A DNA stretch of 64,000 nt, from assembly GCF_002153655.1 (NCBI RefSeq), contig NZ_JOPJ01000006.1, forward strand, positions 1-64,000. Reading direction: 5' to 3'. The position numbers were made by a program, and so were the translations under genes. The notes beneath the pieces were generated by a model. That model saw nothing but the letters and a program-made list of their open reading frames with translations. It ran no database searches and was not told where the DNA came from. Positions within the stretch are counted from its first letter, which is position 1. Every line of letters starts with the position of its first letter. Below, piece by piece: positions 45,511-54,506 of this stretch. This stretch comes from Acetobacter okinawensis (GTDB lineage Bacteria; Pseudomonadota; Alphaproteobacteria; Acetobacterales; Acetobacteraceae).

Positions 45511-46098
45511 ATGAAGATACTGGGCCTGACCGGGGGCATGGGCATGGGCAAAAGCACGGTTGCCACCTTGCTGCGCAGGGCAGGGTTGTCGGTGTTTGAT
45601 GCGGATGCAGTCGTCCACCATCTTCAGGCCCCCGGTGGGGCTGCCCTGCCGCCCATTGCACGGCTTGTGCCCGAGGCCGTAAAGGACGGGCAACTGGACC
45701 GTGCGGCATTGCGGCAGGCTGTGCTGGCACACCCGGCGTTGCTGAAAAAGCTGGAAGCCATCATGCATCCGCTCGTGCGTCAGGCGCGTACGTGCTTTTT
45801 GCGCCGCTCCCGCCGGCAGGGGGCAGCGTGGGTTGTGCTGGATATTCCCCTGCTCTTTGAAACGGGAGGCAACAGGCTCTGCCACCAGGTGGTGGTGGTC
45901 TCTGCCCCCACATGGGTACAGCGCAGGCGTGTGGCGCTCAGGCGGAATATGCCCCATACACAGGCCCGGCGGCTGATTGCCTGCCAGATGCCAGATGCCC
46001 GCAGGGTGCAAAAGGCGGATACCGTGATCCGCACGGGGTTATCCATTATGGAAACAGAACGGCAGGTCCGCCGTCTGCTCGGGAGTTTGAGGGCGTGA
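45511..46098 (+). CDS. coaE: Dephospho-CoA kinase
   Basis: 195 residues. Final step of coenzyme A synthesis. P-loop GGMGMGKST (8-16), DADAVVHHL for substrate aspartate, the CoA-binding LEAIMHPLVR and the lid arginines RRRVALRRN. In most CoaE the motif is GxIGSGKS; the extra Met here (GMGMGKS) is unusual but compatible. The stop overlaps the dnaQ GTG. aroE-coaE-dnaQ is a standard alphaproteobacterial run. Confidence 0.95.
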   Translation: MKILGLTGGMGMGKSTVATLLRRAGLSVFDADAVVHHLQAPGGAALPPIARLVPEAVKDGQLDRAALRQAVLAHPALLKKLEAIMHPLVRQARTCFLRRSRRQGAAWVVLDIPLLFETGGNRLCHQVVVVSAPTWVQRRRVALRRNMPHTQARRLIACQMPDARRVQKADTVIRTGLSIMETERQVRRLLGSLRA

Positions 46099-46769
46099 AG
46101 CGATCCATCCTGTTTGATACGGAAACAACGGGTCTGGACCCTGCAACCGGGGACCGGGTGATTGAAATTGCAGCTCTTGAACTGGTAGGTGACCTGCCCA
46201 CTGGCCGGGAATACCGCACCCTGATCGACCCCGAGCGCGACGTGCCGGAGGAGGCAAGCCGCGTACACGGCTTTACCCGGGCAGACCTTGAAGGCCAGCC
46301 AAAATTTGCCGAGATCGTGGACGATTTTCTGGCGTTTGTAGGGGACGATGCGCTGATTGCGCATAACGCCCGCTTCGACTTTGGCTTTTTAAACGCTGAA
46401 CTCAAACGCATTGGCCGCAAACCGCTGGACATGGAGCGCATGGTGGACACGCTGGACATGGCGCGGGAGCGTTTTCCCGGCATGCCCAATAGTCTGGATG
46501 CGTTGTGCCGCCGGTTTGGCGTGGACCTGTCTGCGCGTACAACCCACAATGCGCTGCTGGATTGCAGGTTGCTGGCCGAAGTTTATGTGGAACTCATGGG
46601 GGGCCGCCAGCACGGCCTTGGGCTGGTGGCAGAGGGGGAACAGGCTCCAGCAGTGGTGTACGATGGGCCAGCAGAGCGCAGGATTGTGCGGGTTTGCCCC
46701 AGTGCGGCCGAGCTGGCAGCCCATGCCGGTTTTGTAGAACAGCTTAAAGACCCGGTTTGGAATAGCTGA
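46095..46769 (+). CDS. dnaQ: DNA polymerase III epsilon subunit
   Basis: 224 residues from GTG 46095, which overlaps the coaE stop (GTGA). 3'-5' proofreading exonuclease. Exo motifs: ILFDTETTGLDP (I), IAHNARFDFGFL (II) and HNALLDCRLLAEVY (III), of the DEDDh type. The C-terminal tail after residue 180 should bind the alpha subunit. No clamp-binding motif was clearly seen. Confidence 0.95.
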   Translation: MKRSILFDTETTGLDPATGDRVIEIAALELVGDLPTGREYRTLIDPERDVPEEASRVHGFTRADLEGQPKFAEIVDDFLAFVGDDALIAHNARFDFGFLNAELKRIGRKPLDMERMVDTLDMARERFPGMPNSLDALCRRFGVDLSARTTHNALLDCRLLAEVYVELMGGRQHGLGLVAEGEQAPAVVYDGPAERRIVRVCPSAAELAAHAGFVEQLKDPVWNS

Positions 46770-46867
46770 GCCGCCCGGTCATTCCCCCACGACCTTGGAA
46801 TAAGGCTATGCAGCAGCAAAAGCCTATGCCATGTTTTGAAGGTCCCGACTACCAAGGAGCATTTTTG

Positions 46868-47356
46868 ATGCGTTTAGCATCCCGTCATTTTCTTGCGGCT
46901 CTGGCCCTCTCCGGCGCATGGGTTCTGCCCGCAGGAGCAGAGACCCTGCTGGGCCCTGTCATGGCGGAGGTCACCTTCAAGACCCGTTCAGCCGATCTGG
47001 GCGTGGGTTACACATGGGGGAATGGTGTGTTGACGTACGGCGGGCATGAATACCCGTTTGAGGTCAGCGGGGCTTCGGCTGCGGCTGTTGGCTTTTCCTC
47101 CGGCAACAGTGTGGGCAAGGTTTACAACCTGCAACGTCTGGAGGATTTTCCGGGCACATACTGGTCACTTTCGGGCGAGACAACAGTGGGCAAGGGTGTT
47201 GCCGGACATCTGATGGAAAATGATTCAGGTGTCCGTATCCGGCTGGATGAAATCCGTACGGGGGGCCGGTTTGCGGCCTCTCCCTCCCGCCTGACCATTC
47301 GCTTCCTGCCCGAGGCTAAAAAAACCACGACCAACCCTCCGGCCAAAAAAGACTAA
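46868..47356 (+). CDS. Exported beta-rich protein, unknown function
   Basis: 162 residues with a signal peptide ending PAGAE near residue 25. The mature part is rich in glycine and beta-type alternation, ending with a lysine- and threonine-rich tail. The segment GNSVGKVYNLQRLEDFPGTYWSLSG suggests a repeated domain but no family is recognised. AGGAG about 9 nt before ATG 46868. A single gene, converging on the heparinase-like gene across 299 bp. Confidence 0.7.
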   Translation: MRLASRHFLAALALSGAWVLPAGAETLLGPVMAEVTFKTRSADLGVGYTWGNGVLTYGGHEYPFEVSGASAAAVGFSSGNSVGKVYNLQRLEDFPGTYWSLSGETTVGKGVAGHLMENDSGVRIRLDEIRTGGRFAASPSRLTIRFLPEAKKTTTNPPAKKD

Positions 47357-47655
47357 AGTTCTGCTAGCGGGACTTGTGGTTCCGCTGGGCGTCTGTGGCA
47401 CAGGCAGAGTGTTGAAGAACGTACGGTTATTTATTTTGCGTTCATCAAAACTATTCTGCTGTGCTGGTTGCAGCGTGCCAGATGGCTTGATGCTGTTAGT
47501 GGGCGCAGGGTGTCTCGCCATGCCTTCCATGCGCCGCGTGGTCACAGGCTGAACCTCTGTCTCTCCATGATTTGGAATCTACACCCCTCGCAAGGACTGC
47601 CCGTTACGCAGTCTTATTGCGTGTGGTGTCCCTGCGCGCTCGGCAGCAATACAGC
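47357..47655. other. Convergent intergenic region with no clear element
   Basis: 299 bases between two converging genes. A G-U containing stem AGCGGGA / TTCCGCT lies soon after the left gene's stop without a T tract. No tRNA fold or coding frame with support. Confidence 0.5.
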
Positions 47656-49542
47656 TTAATCACTCATAAGGGACAGTGCCCAATGGATTGGCTTGGGTGG
47701 GGGCTGCCCGATTATGGGGAAAGGCAGCCCGGCTGCGTTATGTGCGGCAGGCAGAGGCTGTGGCGGTGTGGTGGGGAAGGGCGTATGGGCATCCTGCACC
47801 ATAGGCTGGTCGTTCCCAACTGGTAGTAGCGTTGCGTTGTGAGGTAAGGTTTGCGCATTGTCCAGCGCATGGGCCTGTGTGTCTGGTTCTGTATTCTCAG
47901 GCGCAATAGGTGAGTGTGCTGCGCCTTCAGGCTCTATTGGCTGTTCGGGGGCAGCGGGCTCTTCAGTTGTATCGGATTTGGGCAAAGCTGGTGTCTGCGC
48001 CTGTGGCAGGGGTGGGGTTAGCACAAGCTGCAATGTTGCCGTGCGCTGACCTTGGCCGAGGTAGATACTTTCTTCCACACTGATCTGCCCATCGGACTGA
48101 AAGAGCCAGCTTTCTTCCTCGCTGTGCAGCAGGTACCCGTTTTCTGTCGGTTCCACCATAATGTCGGGGTGGAGGTGGAAGCGCACACAGGGGGCTCGGG
48201 CCAGAGTGGCGCCTTCCAGTTTTTCTTCCCCGCGCAGGGTGCGCCCGTCCTTGCCCAGATAAAGCTGGCGGTGGTACACGCCCCCGCCCTGACTTTCGTA
48301 TCCGTTATGGGTCATATCCAGCCAATGGGCGCCATCTTGCGTGGCATGGGTGCGGCTGACCTGTGGTGGCCTGCTGATGCCCCCACCGGGTTCAAAGGTC
48401 ATGGGGGCCATGTCCGCCAGTTCCAGCACGGAATGGGCGGCGGGGTAACGCAAAGCTTCCGCCCAGCCTTTTTGTCTGCTGGCACCGCAATTGACGACCA
48501 GCCGCTGCTTGCCGGATGAAAACTCGAACGACAGCATGCCAGCATGGGCCGTATGGTCATACCCTTTGGGGGCAGGGGCGGCAGCATCGGCTATGAGCAG
48601 GGCGCGGCCACTGCTCAGGCGGGCAAACCCGCTGTCTGGCAGTCCTGCGGCGACAACCCGTGCGCGGGAGGCACGGTTGAGCACAAGCTCCACCAGATGC
48701 GGGTCGCGCTCGCTGCTTCCGTTAAACAGGGCCAGCCCGCCATCTCCATGCCGCAGGGCGCGCAGGGCTGGTACCGTGCGGTTTGCCGCTTCGACCAGCG
48801 TTGTGGGTAAGGGTAGGCGCGCAACCTGAAGAATATAGAGCATTTCCGCCAGTTCCTTCACGCTCAGGAACAGGCTTTCAGGGTTGCGGGTGATGTGTCC
48901 ACCATCTGGCAGAATCTGGCTTGTAATCACCTCATCAATCAGCCGGAGGTAGCGGGTCAGGAATTCGGGATAATCGGGAATGGAAACGGCAACCGCCAGC
49001 AGTCCTTTGAGCGCGCAAAGCGCCTGCCAGCCGGAGGCCGCCTCGGGCATGAGCACCATGATGGAGCGCGCTTCCATCATGAGTGACGCCATAAGGTGCT
49101 GACGAAAGCTGTCGTCTGCCGAGGCAGCAAAAAACTCGTAACAGCCCAACCATGCGCTCAGGCGCGCCCCAGTAATGGAGGGGTCAATAACGGCCCGCTC
49201 CGCAGCAGGCAGGCGGATCCAGTGTGAAACAAGGGTACGCGCTTTGATCCGTGCGGATTCAGCACCCAGTTCGCGCAGGTCCTGTAACCAGCCAAAGCTC
49301 TGTAACCACCGGCGGTACGCTGCGGGCCATGCCGGGTCGTCCCATACGCCAGACTGGAGTGTGCGTGACACGCCCTCAAACTCCGTCCGGTTCCGGACCA
49401 GTTTTTCCCCTATCGTGGCGTTGCCCGGCCATAGGTCACGCAGCACTACCGCCGGTGCGGCAGGAACACGCGCAAATCCACCAAGCGGGTTGCGCATGGC
49501 GTAGGCAAGGCGGGGTCCACGGGTCCAGCGGCGAAGGGGCAT
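47656..49542 (-). CDS. Heparinase II/III-family protein with proline-rich tail
   Basis: 628 residues. An alpha-helical first half (about 60-310) and a beta-sandwich lyase-like second half (about 330-515: GYDHTAHAGMLSFEFSSGKQRLVVNCGAS, NGYESQGGGVYHRQLYLGKDGRTLRGEE-type strands) match the alphaproteobacterial heparinase II/III-like proteins usually encoded beside rsmB and pur genes. About 100 C-terminal residues are a Pro/Ala/Gln-rich low-complexity extension. No signal peptide is evident. Polysaccharide lyase activity is not established for this group. Last gene of the purM-purN-rsmB-rpe run, 99 bp after rpe. Confidence 0.82.
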   Translation of the reverse strand: MPLRRWTRGPRLAYAMRNPLGGFARVPAAPAVVLRDLWPGNATIGEKLVRNRTEFEGVSRTLQSGVWDDPAWPAAYRRWLQSFGWLQDLRELGAESARIKARTLVSHWIRLPAAERAVIDPSITGARLSAWLGCYEFFAASADDSFRQHLMASLMMEARSIMVLMPEAASGWQALCALKGLLAVAVSIPDYPEFLTRYLRLIDEVITSQILPDGGHITRNPESLFLSVKELAEMLYILQVARLPLPTTLVEAANRTVPALRALRHGDGGLALFNGSSERDPHLVELVLNRASRARVVAAGLPDSGFARLSSGRALLIADAAAPAPKGYDHTAHAGMLSFEFSSGKQRLVVNCGASRQKGWAEALRYPAAHSVLELADMAPMTFEPGGGISRPPQVSRTHATQDGAHWLDMTHNGYESQGGGVYHRQLYLGKDGRTLRGEEKLEGATLARAPCVRFHLHPDIMVEPTENGYLLHSEEESWLFQSDGQISVEESIYLGQGQRTATLQLVLTPPLPQAQTPALPKSDTTEEPAAPEQPIEPEGAAHSPIAPENTEPDTQAHALDNAQTLPHNATLLPVGNDQPMVQDAHTPFPTTPPQPLPAAHNAAGLPFPIIGQPPPKPIHWALSLMSD

Positions 49543-49641
49543 CAGGCGAGTGTAACTCCAGAGCTGGGGGTAAGTGATGCTACTCTAAGGGCACTTTATG
49601 ACAATATTGGGTGTAATTTTGTTTAATATGCATACGGCGGC

Positions 49642-50304
49642 TCAGGCGGGGCGGAGGGCTGCAATGGCGGCGGCGTAATCCGGCTTGCCGTAAACCGCAC
49701 TGCCCGCAATGAGCACATCCGCCCCGGCCTGTATGGCCAGAGGGGCCGTTTTTGCGTCTATGCCGCCATCAACAGCCAGACGGATATCGCGGCCACTGTG
49801 GGTGATCATGTCGCGCAGGCGGGCGATTTTGGGCAACTGGCTGCTCAGGAATTTCTGGCCACCAAAACCGGGGTTTACGGTCATGACCAGAATAACGTCC
49901 ACAAGGTCCATGACTTCGGCAATGGCGTCTGCCGGGGTTGCGGGGCAGAGCACAATGCCCGGTTTGGCTCCAAGCTGGCGGATTAACTGGAGCGAGCGGT
50001 GCGTATGCGGCCCCGCTTCGATATGAATGAGAATCTGGTCCGCCCCGGCCTGTGCAAATGCCTCCAGATAGGGGTCTACCGGGGCGATCATCAGGTGCAC
50101 GTCAAAGGGTATGGAGGTGTGCTTGCGGAGTGCTTGCACCACGGCTGGTCCAAAGGAAATGTTGGGCACAAAATGGCCGTCCATGACATCCAGATGGATC
50201 CAGTCCGCACCGGCTTGGGCAACGGCTTGTACCTCTTCTCCCAGCCGCGCAAAATCAGCGGCCAGAATACTCGGAGCGATCAGGGGGAATGATGCAGAAC
50301 TCAT
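49642..50304 (-). CDS. rpe: Ribulose-phosphate 3-epimerase
   Basis: 220 residues. TIM-barrel enzyme linking ribulose-5-P and xylulose-5-P. Metal and catalytic motifs complete: [43 protein letters not shown] and VDGGI. Located between rsmB and the heparinase-like gene. The oxidative pentose phosphate pathway is the main sugar route in acetic acid bacteria, so the gene is expected. Confidence 0.97.
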   Translation of the reverse strand: MSSASFPLIAPSILAADFARLGEEVQAVAQAGADWIHLDVMDGHFVPNISFGPAVVQALRKHTSIPFDVHLMIAPVDPYLEAFAQAGADQILIHIEAGPHTHRSLQLIRQLGAKPGIVLCPATPADAIAEVMDLVDVILVMTVNPGFGGQKFLSSQLPKIARLRDMITHSGRDIRLAVDGGIDAKTAPLAIQAGADVLIAGSAVYGKPDYAAAIAALRPA

Positions 50305-50398
50305 TCCCCGTTTATCCGCAATAGCAGCCGCCTGCGCAACTGGAGAAAAACGGATTATGCACTTTTACAGGGCATCTGCCCAAGCAGCGGGCAAGCCA

Positions 50399-51721
50399 TT
50401 AAAGTGCGCGGGTAAAGCGGGCAGCAAAAAAACCATCCATGCCCCCTTTATCCAGCCACATGCCGGGGTGGGTGCGCAGCCAGCCTTCGGGGGTTAAGGC
50501 TTCTGGCAGAAAGGACAGTTCTTCCGCCGTAAACGGCATGGGGACCAGACCCATGGCCTGTGCGGCCCGTGCGCGGGCGGGGCCTTCCTCGTCCTGCAAG
50601 GAGCACACAGCATAGACCAGCCTGCCGCCGGGGCGCAGCATATCCCGTGCTGCAGCCAGCAGCTTGTCCTGCATGGCGGTCAGTGTTGTCAGGTCGCGGG
50701 GGCGTTTGACCCATAGCACATCTGGGTGGCGTCTGGCTGTGCCGGTGGCCGAGCATGGCGCATCCAGCAAAATAGCGTCTAGCGGGGCGTCCGGCTGCCA
50801 TGTGGAGGCATCGGCCTGTAAGCAGCGCACGTCCAGCCCAAGGCGGGCCATGTTCTCCTTCAGGCGGAGCAGGCGGGCGGGGTTGTTCTCAACGGCTGTC
50901 ACTTCAGCCCCGGTTATGGCGAGCTGGGCTGTTTTGCCACCGGGTGCGGCACACAGATCGGCCACGCGTTCGCTGGCCTGCACATTCAAAAGGCGGGCGG
51001 GGAGAGTTGCCGCAGCGTCCTGTACCCAGAAAGCCCCTTCTTCATACCCTATCAGTTCGGTCACCCGTGTGCCTGCTGGCAGACGGATGGAGCCATTGGG
51101 CAGGGCAATGCCACCTTCTGGCGCCTGTGCGCCGGGGCGTAGGGTTATATCCAGAGGGGCTTCGTGGCTGATGCCCTGCGCTATGGCGCGCGGCACGCCT
51201 TTGCCAAGTCCCGCCCATGATGTCCACAGCCATGAGGGGATGTCCAGCCGGGGCTGGTCCAGCCCTTCGAGCACACTGGGGCCGTTGCCAGCAACGCGTC
51301 GCAGCACGGCGTTGGCCAGACCGGCAAACGGCGCCAGCTTGCGCCTGCGTAGCAGAGAGACCGTGGTGCCAACCGCTGCATGTGGTGGTGTTTCCAAAAA
51401 CAGCAGTTGCGCGCAGCCCATCATCAGCGCAACCCGCACGGGTTCGGGTGGTTCCTTTTTCAAAAAAGGTTCCAGCACCGTGCGCAGCGTACCCATGTGG
51501 CGCAGGGTTGCCGCTGCCAGACGGTGGGCCGCCGCACGGTCACGCGCTTCGGCCTGATGCGCGGCAGCAGAACGGGAGAGGCTGTTCTCCAGCATCCGGC
51601 GGTGCTCCACCACGCCGCATAGAATATCAAACGCCACATCCCGTGTTGGGTCGGGCTGTGGGGGGGCAGGGCGGAACTTGCCACGCGGTTTGGAAGAGGA
51701 GGGGCGCGCTGGTGTGGTCAT
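50399..51721 (-). CDS. rsmB: 16S rRNA (cytosine967-C5)-methyltransferase
   Basis: 440 residues from ATG 51721. N-terminal NusB-like RNA-binding domain (about 25-150), then a Rossmann methyltransferase with CAAPGGKTAQLA, catalytic DAPCSATGT (motif IV) and YAVCSLQDEEG (motif VI), the two-cysteine pair of RNA m5C enzymes. The first 20 residues are Pro/Ser/Lys-rich. It follows purN after 40 bp and precedes rpe by 94 bp. Confidence 0.94.
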   Translation of the reverse strand: MTTPARPSSSKPRGKFRPAPPQPDPTRDVAFDILCGVVEHRRMLENSLSRSAAAHQAEARDRAAAHRLAAATLRHMGTLRTVLEPFLKKEPPEPVRVALMMGCAQLLFLETPPHAAVGTTVSLLRRRKLAPFAGLANAVLRRVAGNGPSVLEGLDQPRLDIPSWLWTSWAGLGKGVPRAIAQGISHEAPLDITLRPGAQAPEGGIALPNGSIRLPAGTRVTELIGYEEGAFWVQDAAATLPARLLNVQASERVADLCAAPGGKTAQLAITGAEVTAVENNPARLLRLKENMARLGLDVRCLQADASTWQPDAPLDAILLDAPCSATGTARRHPDVLWVKRPRDLTTLTAMQDKLLAAARDMLRPGGRLVYAVCSLQDEEGPARARAAQAMGLVPMPFTAEELSFLPEALTPEGWLRTHPGMWLDKGGMDGFFAARFTRAL

Positions 51722-51761
51722 GGGGGCAGAAAAACCGTTCGGAAAGCAGGGTATAAGGTGG

Positions 51762-52385
51762 CTATGCCACCACAAGCGCAGCACTGTTGGCCGCTGTTGC
51801 CGGGTTTTGCGTTAAAAAATGCCGCAAGGCCAGCGGATAAAGCGCATGTTCCTGGCGCAGCACGCGCGCTGCCAGCATATCGGCTGTGTCATCTGGCAGC
51901 ACAGGGACTGCGGCCTGCCCCAGAATGGGGCCTTCATCCATGCCTTCGGTGACCAGATGCACCGTGCAGCCGTGCAGGCGCACGCCCGCTTCGAGCGCGC
52001 GCTCATGCGTGTGCAGGCCGGGGAAGGAGGGCAGGATGCTGGGGTGAATGTTCAGCATCCGCCCGGCCCATGCGTTGGTCAGGTACGGGGTGAGCAGGCG
52101 CATGTACCCGGCAAGGCAGACGGCTTTTGCCCCGGCCTCTTCCAGTGCAGCATGAATGGCGTGCTCGTGTGCTGCGCGGTCCTTGCCAAAGAGGCGGTGG
52201 TCAATGGCGCGTGTAGGCAGGCCCGCCTGACGTGCCATTTCCAGCCCCGGAGCGTCGGGCTTGTTGCTCAGCACAAGGCAGATACGGGCGGGAAAAGCCG
52301 GGTCGCGCGCCGCATCAATCAGGGCCGTGGCATTGCTGCCACGCCCGCTGAGCAGAATGGCGACAGGTGTTTTGGCCGTGCTCAT
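51762..52385 (-). CDS. purN: Phosphoribosylglycinamide formyltransferase
   Basis: 207 residues. Adds the formyl group from 10-formyl-THF in purine synthesis. Active site: [38 protein letters not shown] with the catalytic Asn and His, and the aspartate of [14 protein letters not shown] 52385 overlaps the purM stop by 4 bp. The usual formylation tetrad is intact. Confidence 0.96.
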   Translation of the reverse strand: MSTAKTPVAILLSGRGSNATALIDAARDPAFPARICLVLSNKPDAPGLEMARQAGLPTRAIDHRLFGKDRAAHEHAIHAALEEAGAKAVCLAGYMRLLTPYLTNAWAGRMLNIHPSILPSFPGLHTHERALEAGVRLHGCTVHLVTEGMDEGPILGQAAVPVLPDDTADMLAARVLRQEHALYPLALRHFLTQNPATAANSAALVVA

Positions 52386-53464
52386 GCCGCCCGGAAATCC
52401 GGAGTGACCTGCATTTTAAGGTCGGGCTTGGAATCCGGGCTTTCGGCTTTGGCAATGGAGCCGATACGGAAGGCTGGTTCGCCCTGTTCGGCCAGCATGG
52501 CCAGAACTTTTTCTGGTTCGGGGGTAATCAGGATCATGCCAATGCCACAGTTGAACACGCGCAGCATTTCCGCCCCGTCCACATTGCCGGTACGGGCCAG
52601 CCATTTGAATACGGGGGGAATGGGCCATGTCTGGTCAATGACCGCGTCCAGCCCTTCTGGCAGCACGCGCGGCAGGTTGCCCGGCAGGCCACCGCCTGTA
52701 ATATGGGCCGCACCATGCAGCAGGCCTGCCTTGTGCAGGGCCAGCACGGAGCGCACGTACAGGCGTGTGGGCTCCACAAATGCCTCGCCCAGTGTGCGGC
52801 CGGGGGCAAAGGCTGCGGGGTCGGTCCATGTCAGATGGGCGTCGGCTACAATGCGGCGCACGAGTGAAAAACCGTTGGAATGCACACCCGAGGAGGGCAG
52901 GGCGATGAGCGTATCCCCTGCAGCAATGCCAGCGGGGAGCAGGGCGGTGCGCTCGGCTGCACCAACGGAAAAACCTGCCAGATCGTAGTGACCATCAGCA
53001 TACATGCCGGGCATTTCGGCCGTTTCACCCCCCACAAGGGCGCAGCCGGAGAGTTCGCACCCTTTGGCAATCCCACGCACCACCTTGGCGGCAGAAGCAA
53101 CGGACAGACGGCCCGTGGCAAAATAATCGAGGAAGAAAAGCGGCTCGGCCCCCTGCACGATCAGGTCGTTCACGCACATGGCCACAAGGTCAATGCCCAC
53201 GGTTTCATGCAGGTCGTTATCAATGGCCACGGTCAGCTTGGTGCCCACACCATCGGTGCAGGAGACCAGAACAGGGTCGGTAAAGCCTGCGGCCTTCAGG
53301 TCGAACAGAGCGCCAAAGCCGCCAAGTCCACCCATGGTGCCGGGCCGGTCCGTGGCTTTGGCGGCGGGGCGAATGGCGTCAACAAGGGCTTCGCCTGCCT
53401 CAATGTCCACGCCGGAATCACGGTAGGTGAGGCCGGAGGAAGGGGTGCTAGGAGAAGACGTCAT
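52382..53464 (-). CDS. purM: Phosphoribosylformylglycinamidine cyclo-ligase
   Basis: 360 residues. Closes the imidazole ring (AIR synthase), the step after PurL. The family start [57 protein letters not shown], and [16 protein letters not shown] are present. Divergent from hdaA over about 190 bp, the classical purM/hdaA arrangement in alphaproteobacteria. Confidence 0.97.
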   Translation of the reverse strand: MTSSPSTPSSGLTYRDSGVDIEAGEALVDAIRPAAKATDRPGTMGGLGGFGALFDLKAAGFTDPVLVSCTDGVGTKLTVAIDNDLHETVGIDLVAMCVNDLIVQGAEPLFFLDYFATGRLSVASAAKVVRGIAKGCELSGCALVGGETAEMPGMYADGHYDLAGFSVGAAERTALLPAGIAAGDTLIALPSSGVHSNGFSLVRRIVADAHLTWTDPAAFAPGRTLGEAFVEPTRLYVRSVLALHKAGLLHGAAHITGGGLPGNLPRVLPEGLDAVIDQTWPIPPVFKWLARTGNVDGAEMLRVFNCGIGMILITPEPEKVLAMLAEQGEPAFRIGSIAKAESPDSKPDLKMQVTPDFRAA

Positions 53465-53652
53465 GGGTGCGCTCTTGGTCCGAATGAGAGTAAGGTCGAT
53501 GCCGGGAACATGTTCAGTTTAGGATTCCCGCGAACAGTCTTTACGGCAGGAGACGCGGCGCGCAAAGCGGCATGACACGGTTTGATGAAACAAAAGCATC
53601 TTCCATGACCTTAAAAGAGGGCGGGAAGCGGCACATAAGCGAAGGAGACGCG

Positions 53653-54351
53653 GTGGCGCAGATTGCTTTGCCATTTGTGTACCGCCCCCGATTCGGGCGG
53701 TCGGATTTTGTTGCGGCCCCCTCCAACGCGGCTGCGCGCGCATGGGTGCTGGACGCGGAAGCCCCGTACCGCTGGCCCGAAGGGCGCTTGGCGCTATGGG
53801 GGGAGGGCGGTACGGGCAAGACGCACCTGCTCTCCATCTGGGCCGGGCGGTATGGCGCGCCTGTTATGGCGGGGGAGCAGCTGAACGAGCCTGCAGTGGC
53901 CGCCCTGTTTGAGGAGGGAGGGTTTGGTGCCGTTGCGCTGGATAATGCAGACCGCGTGCCCCATGAGCATGACCTGCTGCACCTGATCAATCTGGTGCGT
54001 GAGCGCCGCGTGTTCCTGCTCATGGCCGGGCGCGAACCGCCCGCGCGCTGGCCCGCAGCACTGCCAGACCTTGCAAGCCGCCTGCGCGCCACGTCCTCCG
54101 TGCCTGTGGGGCAGGCGGAGGAGGATCTGCTGCACAGGCTTTTGCTGCGCTTGCTGGCCGAGCGGCAGATTGTTGTGGCCCCACAGGTAACCCGCTGGCT
54201 TTTGCGCCACCTGCCGCGCCGCGCCAGCGCTGTGCGGGACTGTGTTGGCGCGCTGGATCAGGCGGCCATGGCCTCGGGCGGAAAAGTCACACGTGTGCTG
54301 GCCGCCAGTGTGCTGGAAGGACTTTTTACTCCCGAAGGGGAGGGAGGATAA
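53653..54351 (+). CDS. hdaA: HdaA, DnaA-like regulator of replication initiation
   Basis: 232 residues from GTG 53653. This start is supported by AAGGAG 5 nt upstream and puts the beta-clamp-binding sequence QIALPF at residues 3-8, where Hda/HdaA proteins carry it. Earlier in-frame ATGs (53572, 53605) would bury that motif. The AAA+ core has Walker A GEGGTGKTH (50-58), a Walker B-like VALDNADRV, and the C-terminal lid. With the clamp it stimulates ATP hydrolysis by DnaA after initiation. Divergent from purM and followed by ppk, as in Caulobacter-type genomes. Confidence 0.9.
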   Translation: MAQIALPFVYRPRFGRSDFVAAPSNAAARAWVLDAEAPYRWPEGRLALWGEGGTGKTHLLSIWAGRYGAPVMAGEQLNEPAVAALFEEGGFGAVALDNADRVPHEHDLLHLINLVRERRVFLLMAGREPPARWPAALPDLASRLRATSSVPVGQAEEDLLHRLLLRLLAERQIVVAPQVTRWLLRHLPRRASAVRDCVGALDQAAMASGGKVTRVLAASVLEGLFTPEGEGG

Positions 54352-54506
54352 GGAATATTTCAGTTTTGTGACATGATAGCGATTTGACGCCTTGGAACAT
54401 TTCGGCGCTACGGTGTTTAAGATATGCTGAATATGTTCGGTTTTGTGGGCCACACGTGGTCCCGCAGCACGGGCATGTTGATGAGCAGGAAAGGGAGCGC
54501 AGGCAA

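Noticed and set aside
46868-47356. Assignment to EipA/DUF1134
   Set aside because: Length and signal peptide fit, but the conserved DUF1134 segments were not found, so left as unknown.
47560-47655. tRNA-like stretch before the heparinase-like stop
   Set aside because: No paired acceptor stem, no TTCRA T loop and no anticodon arm could be folded.
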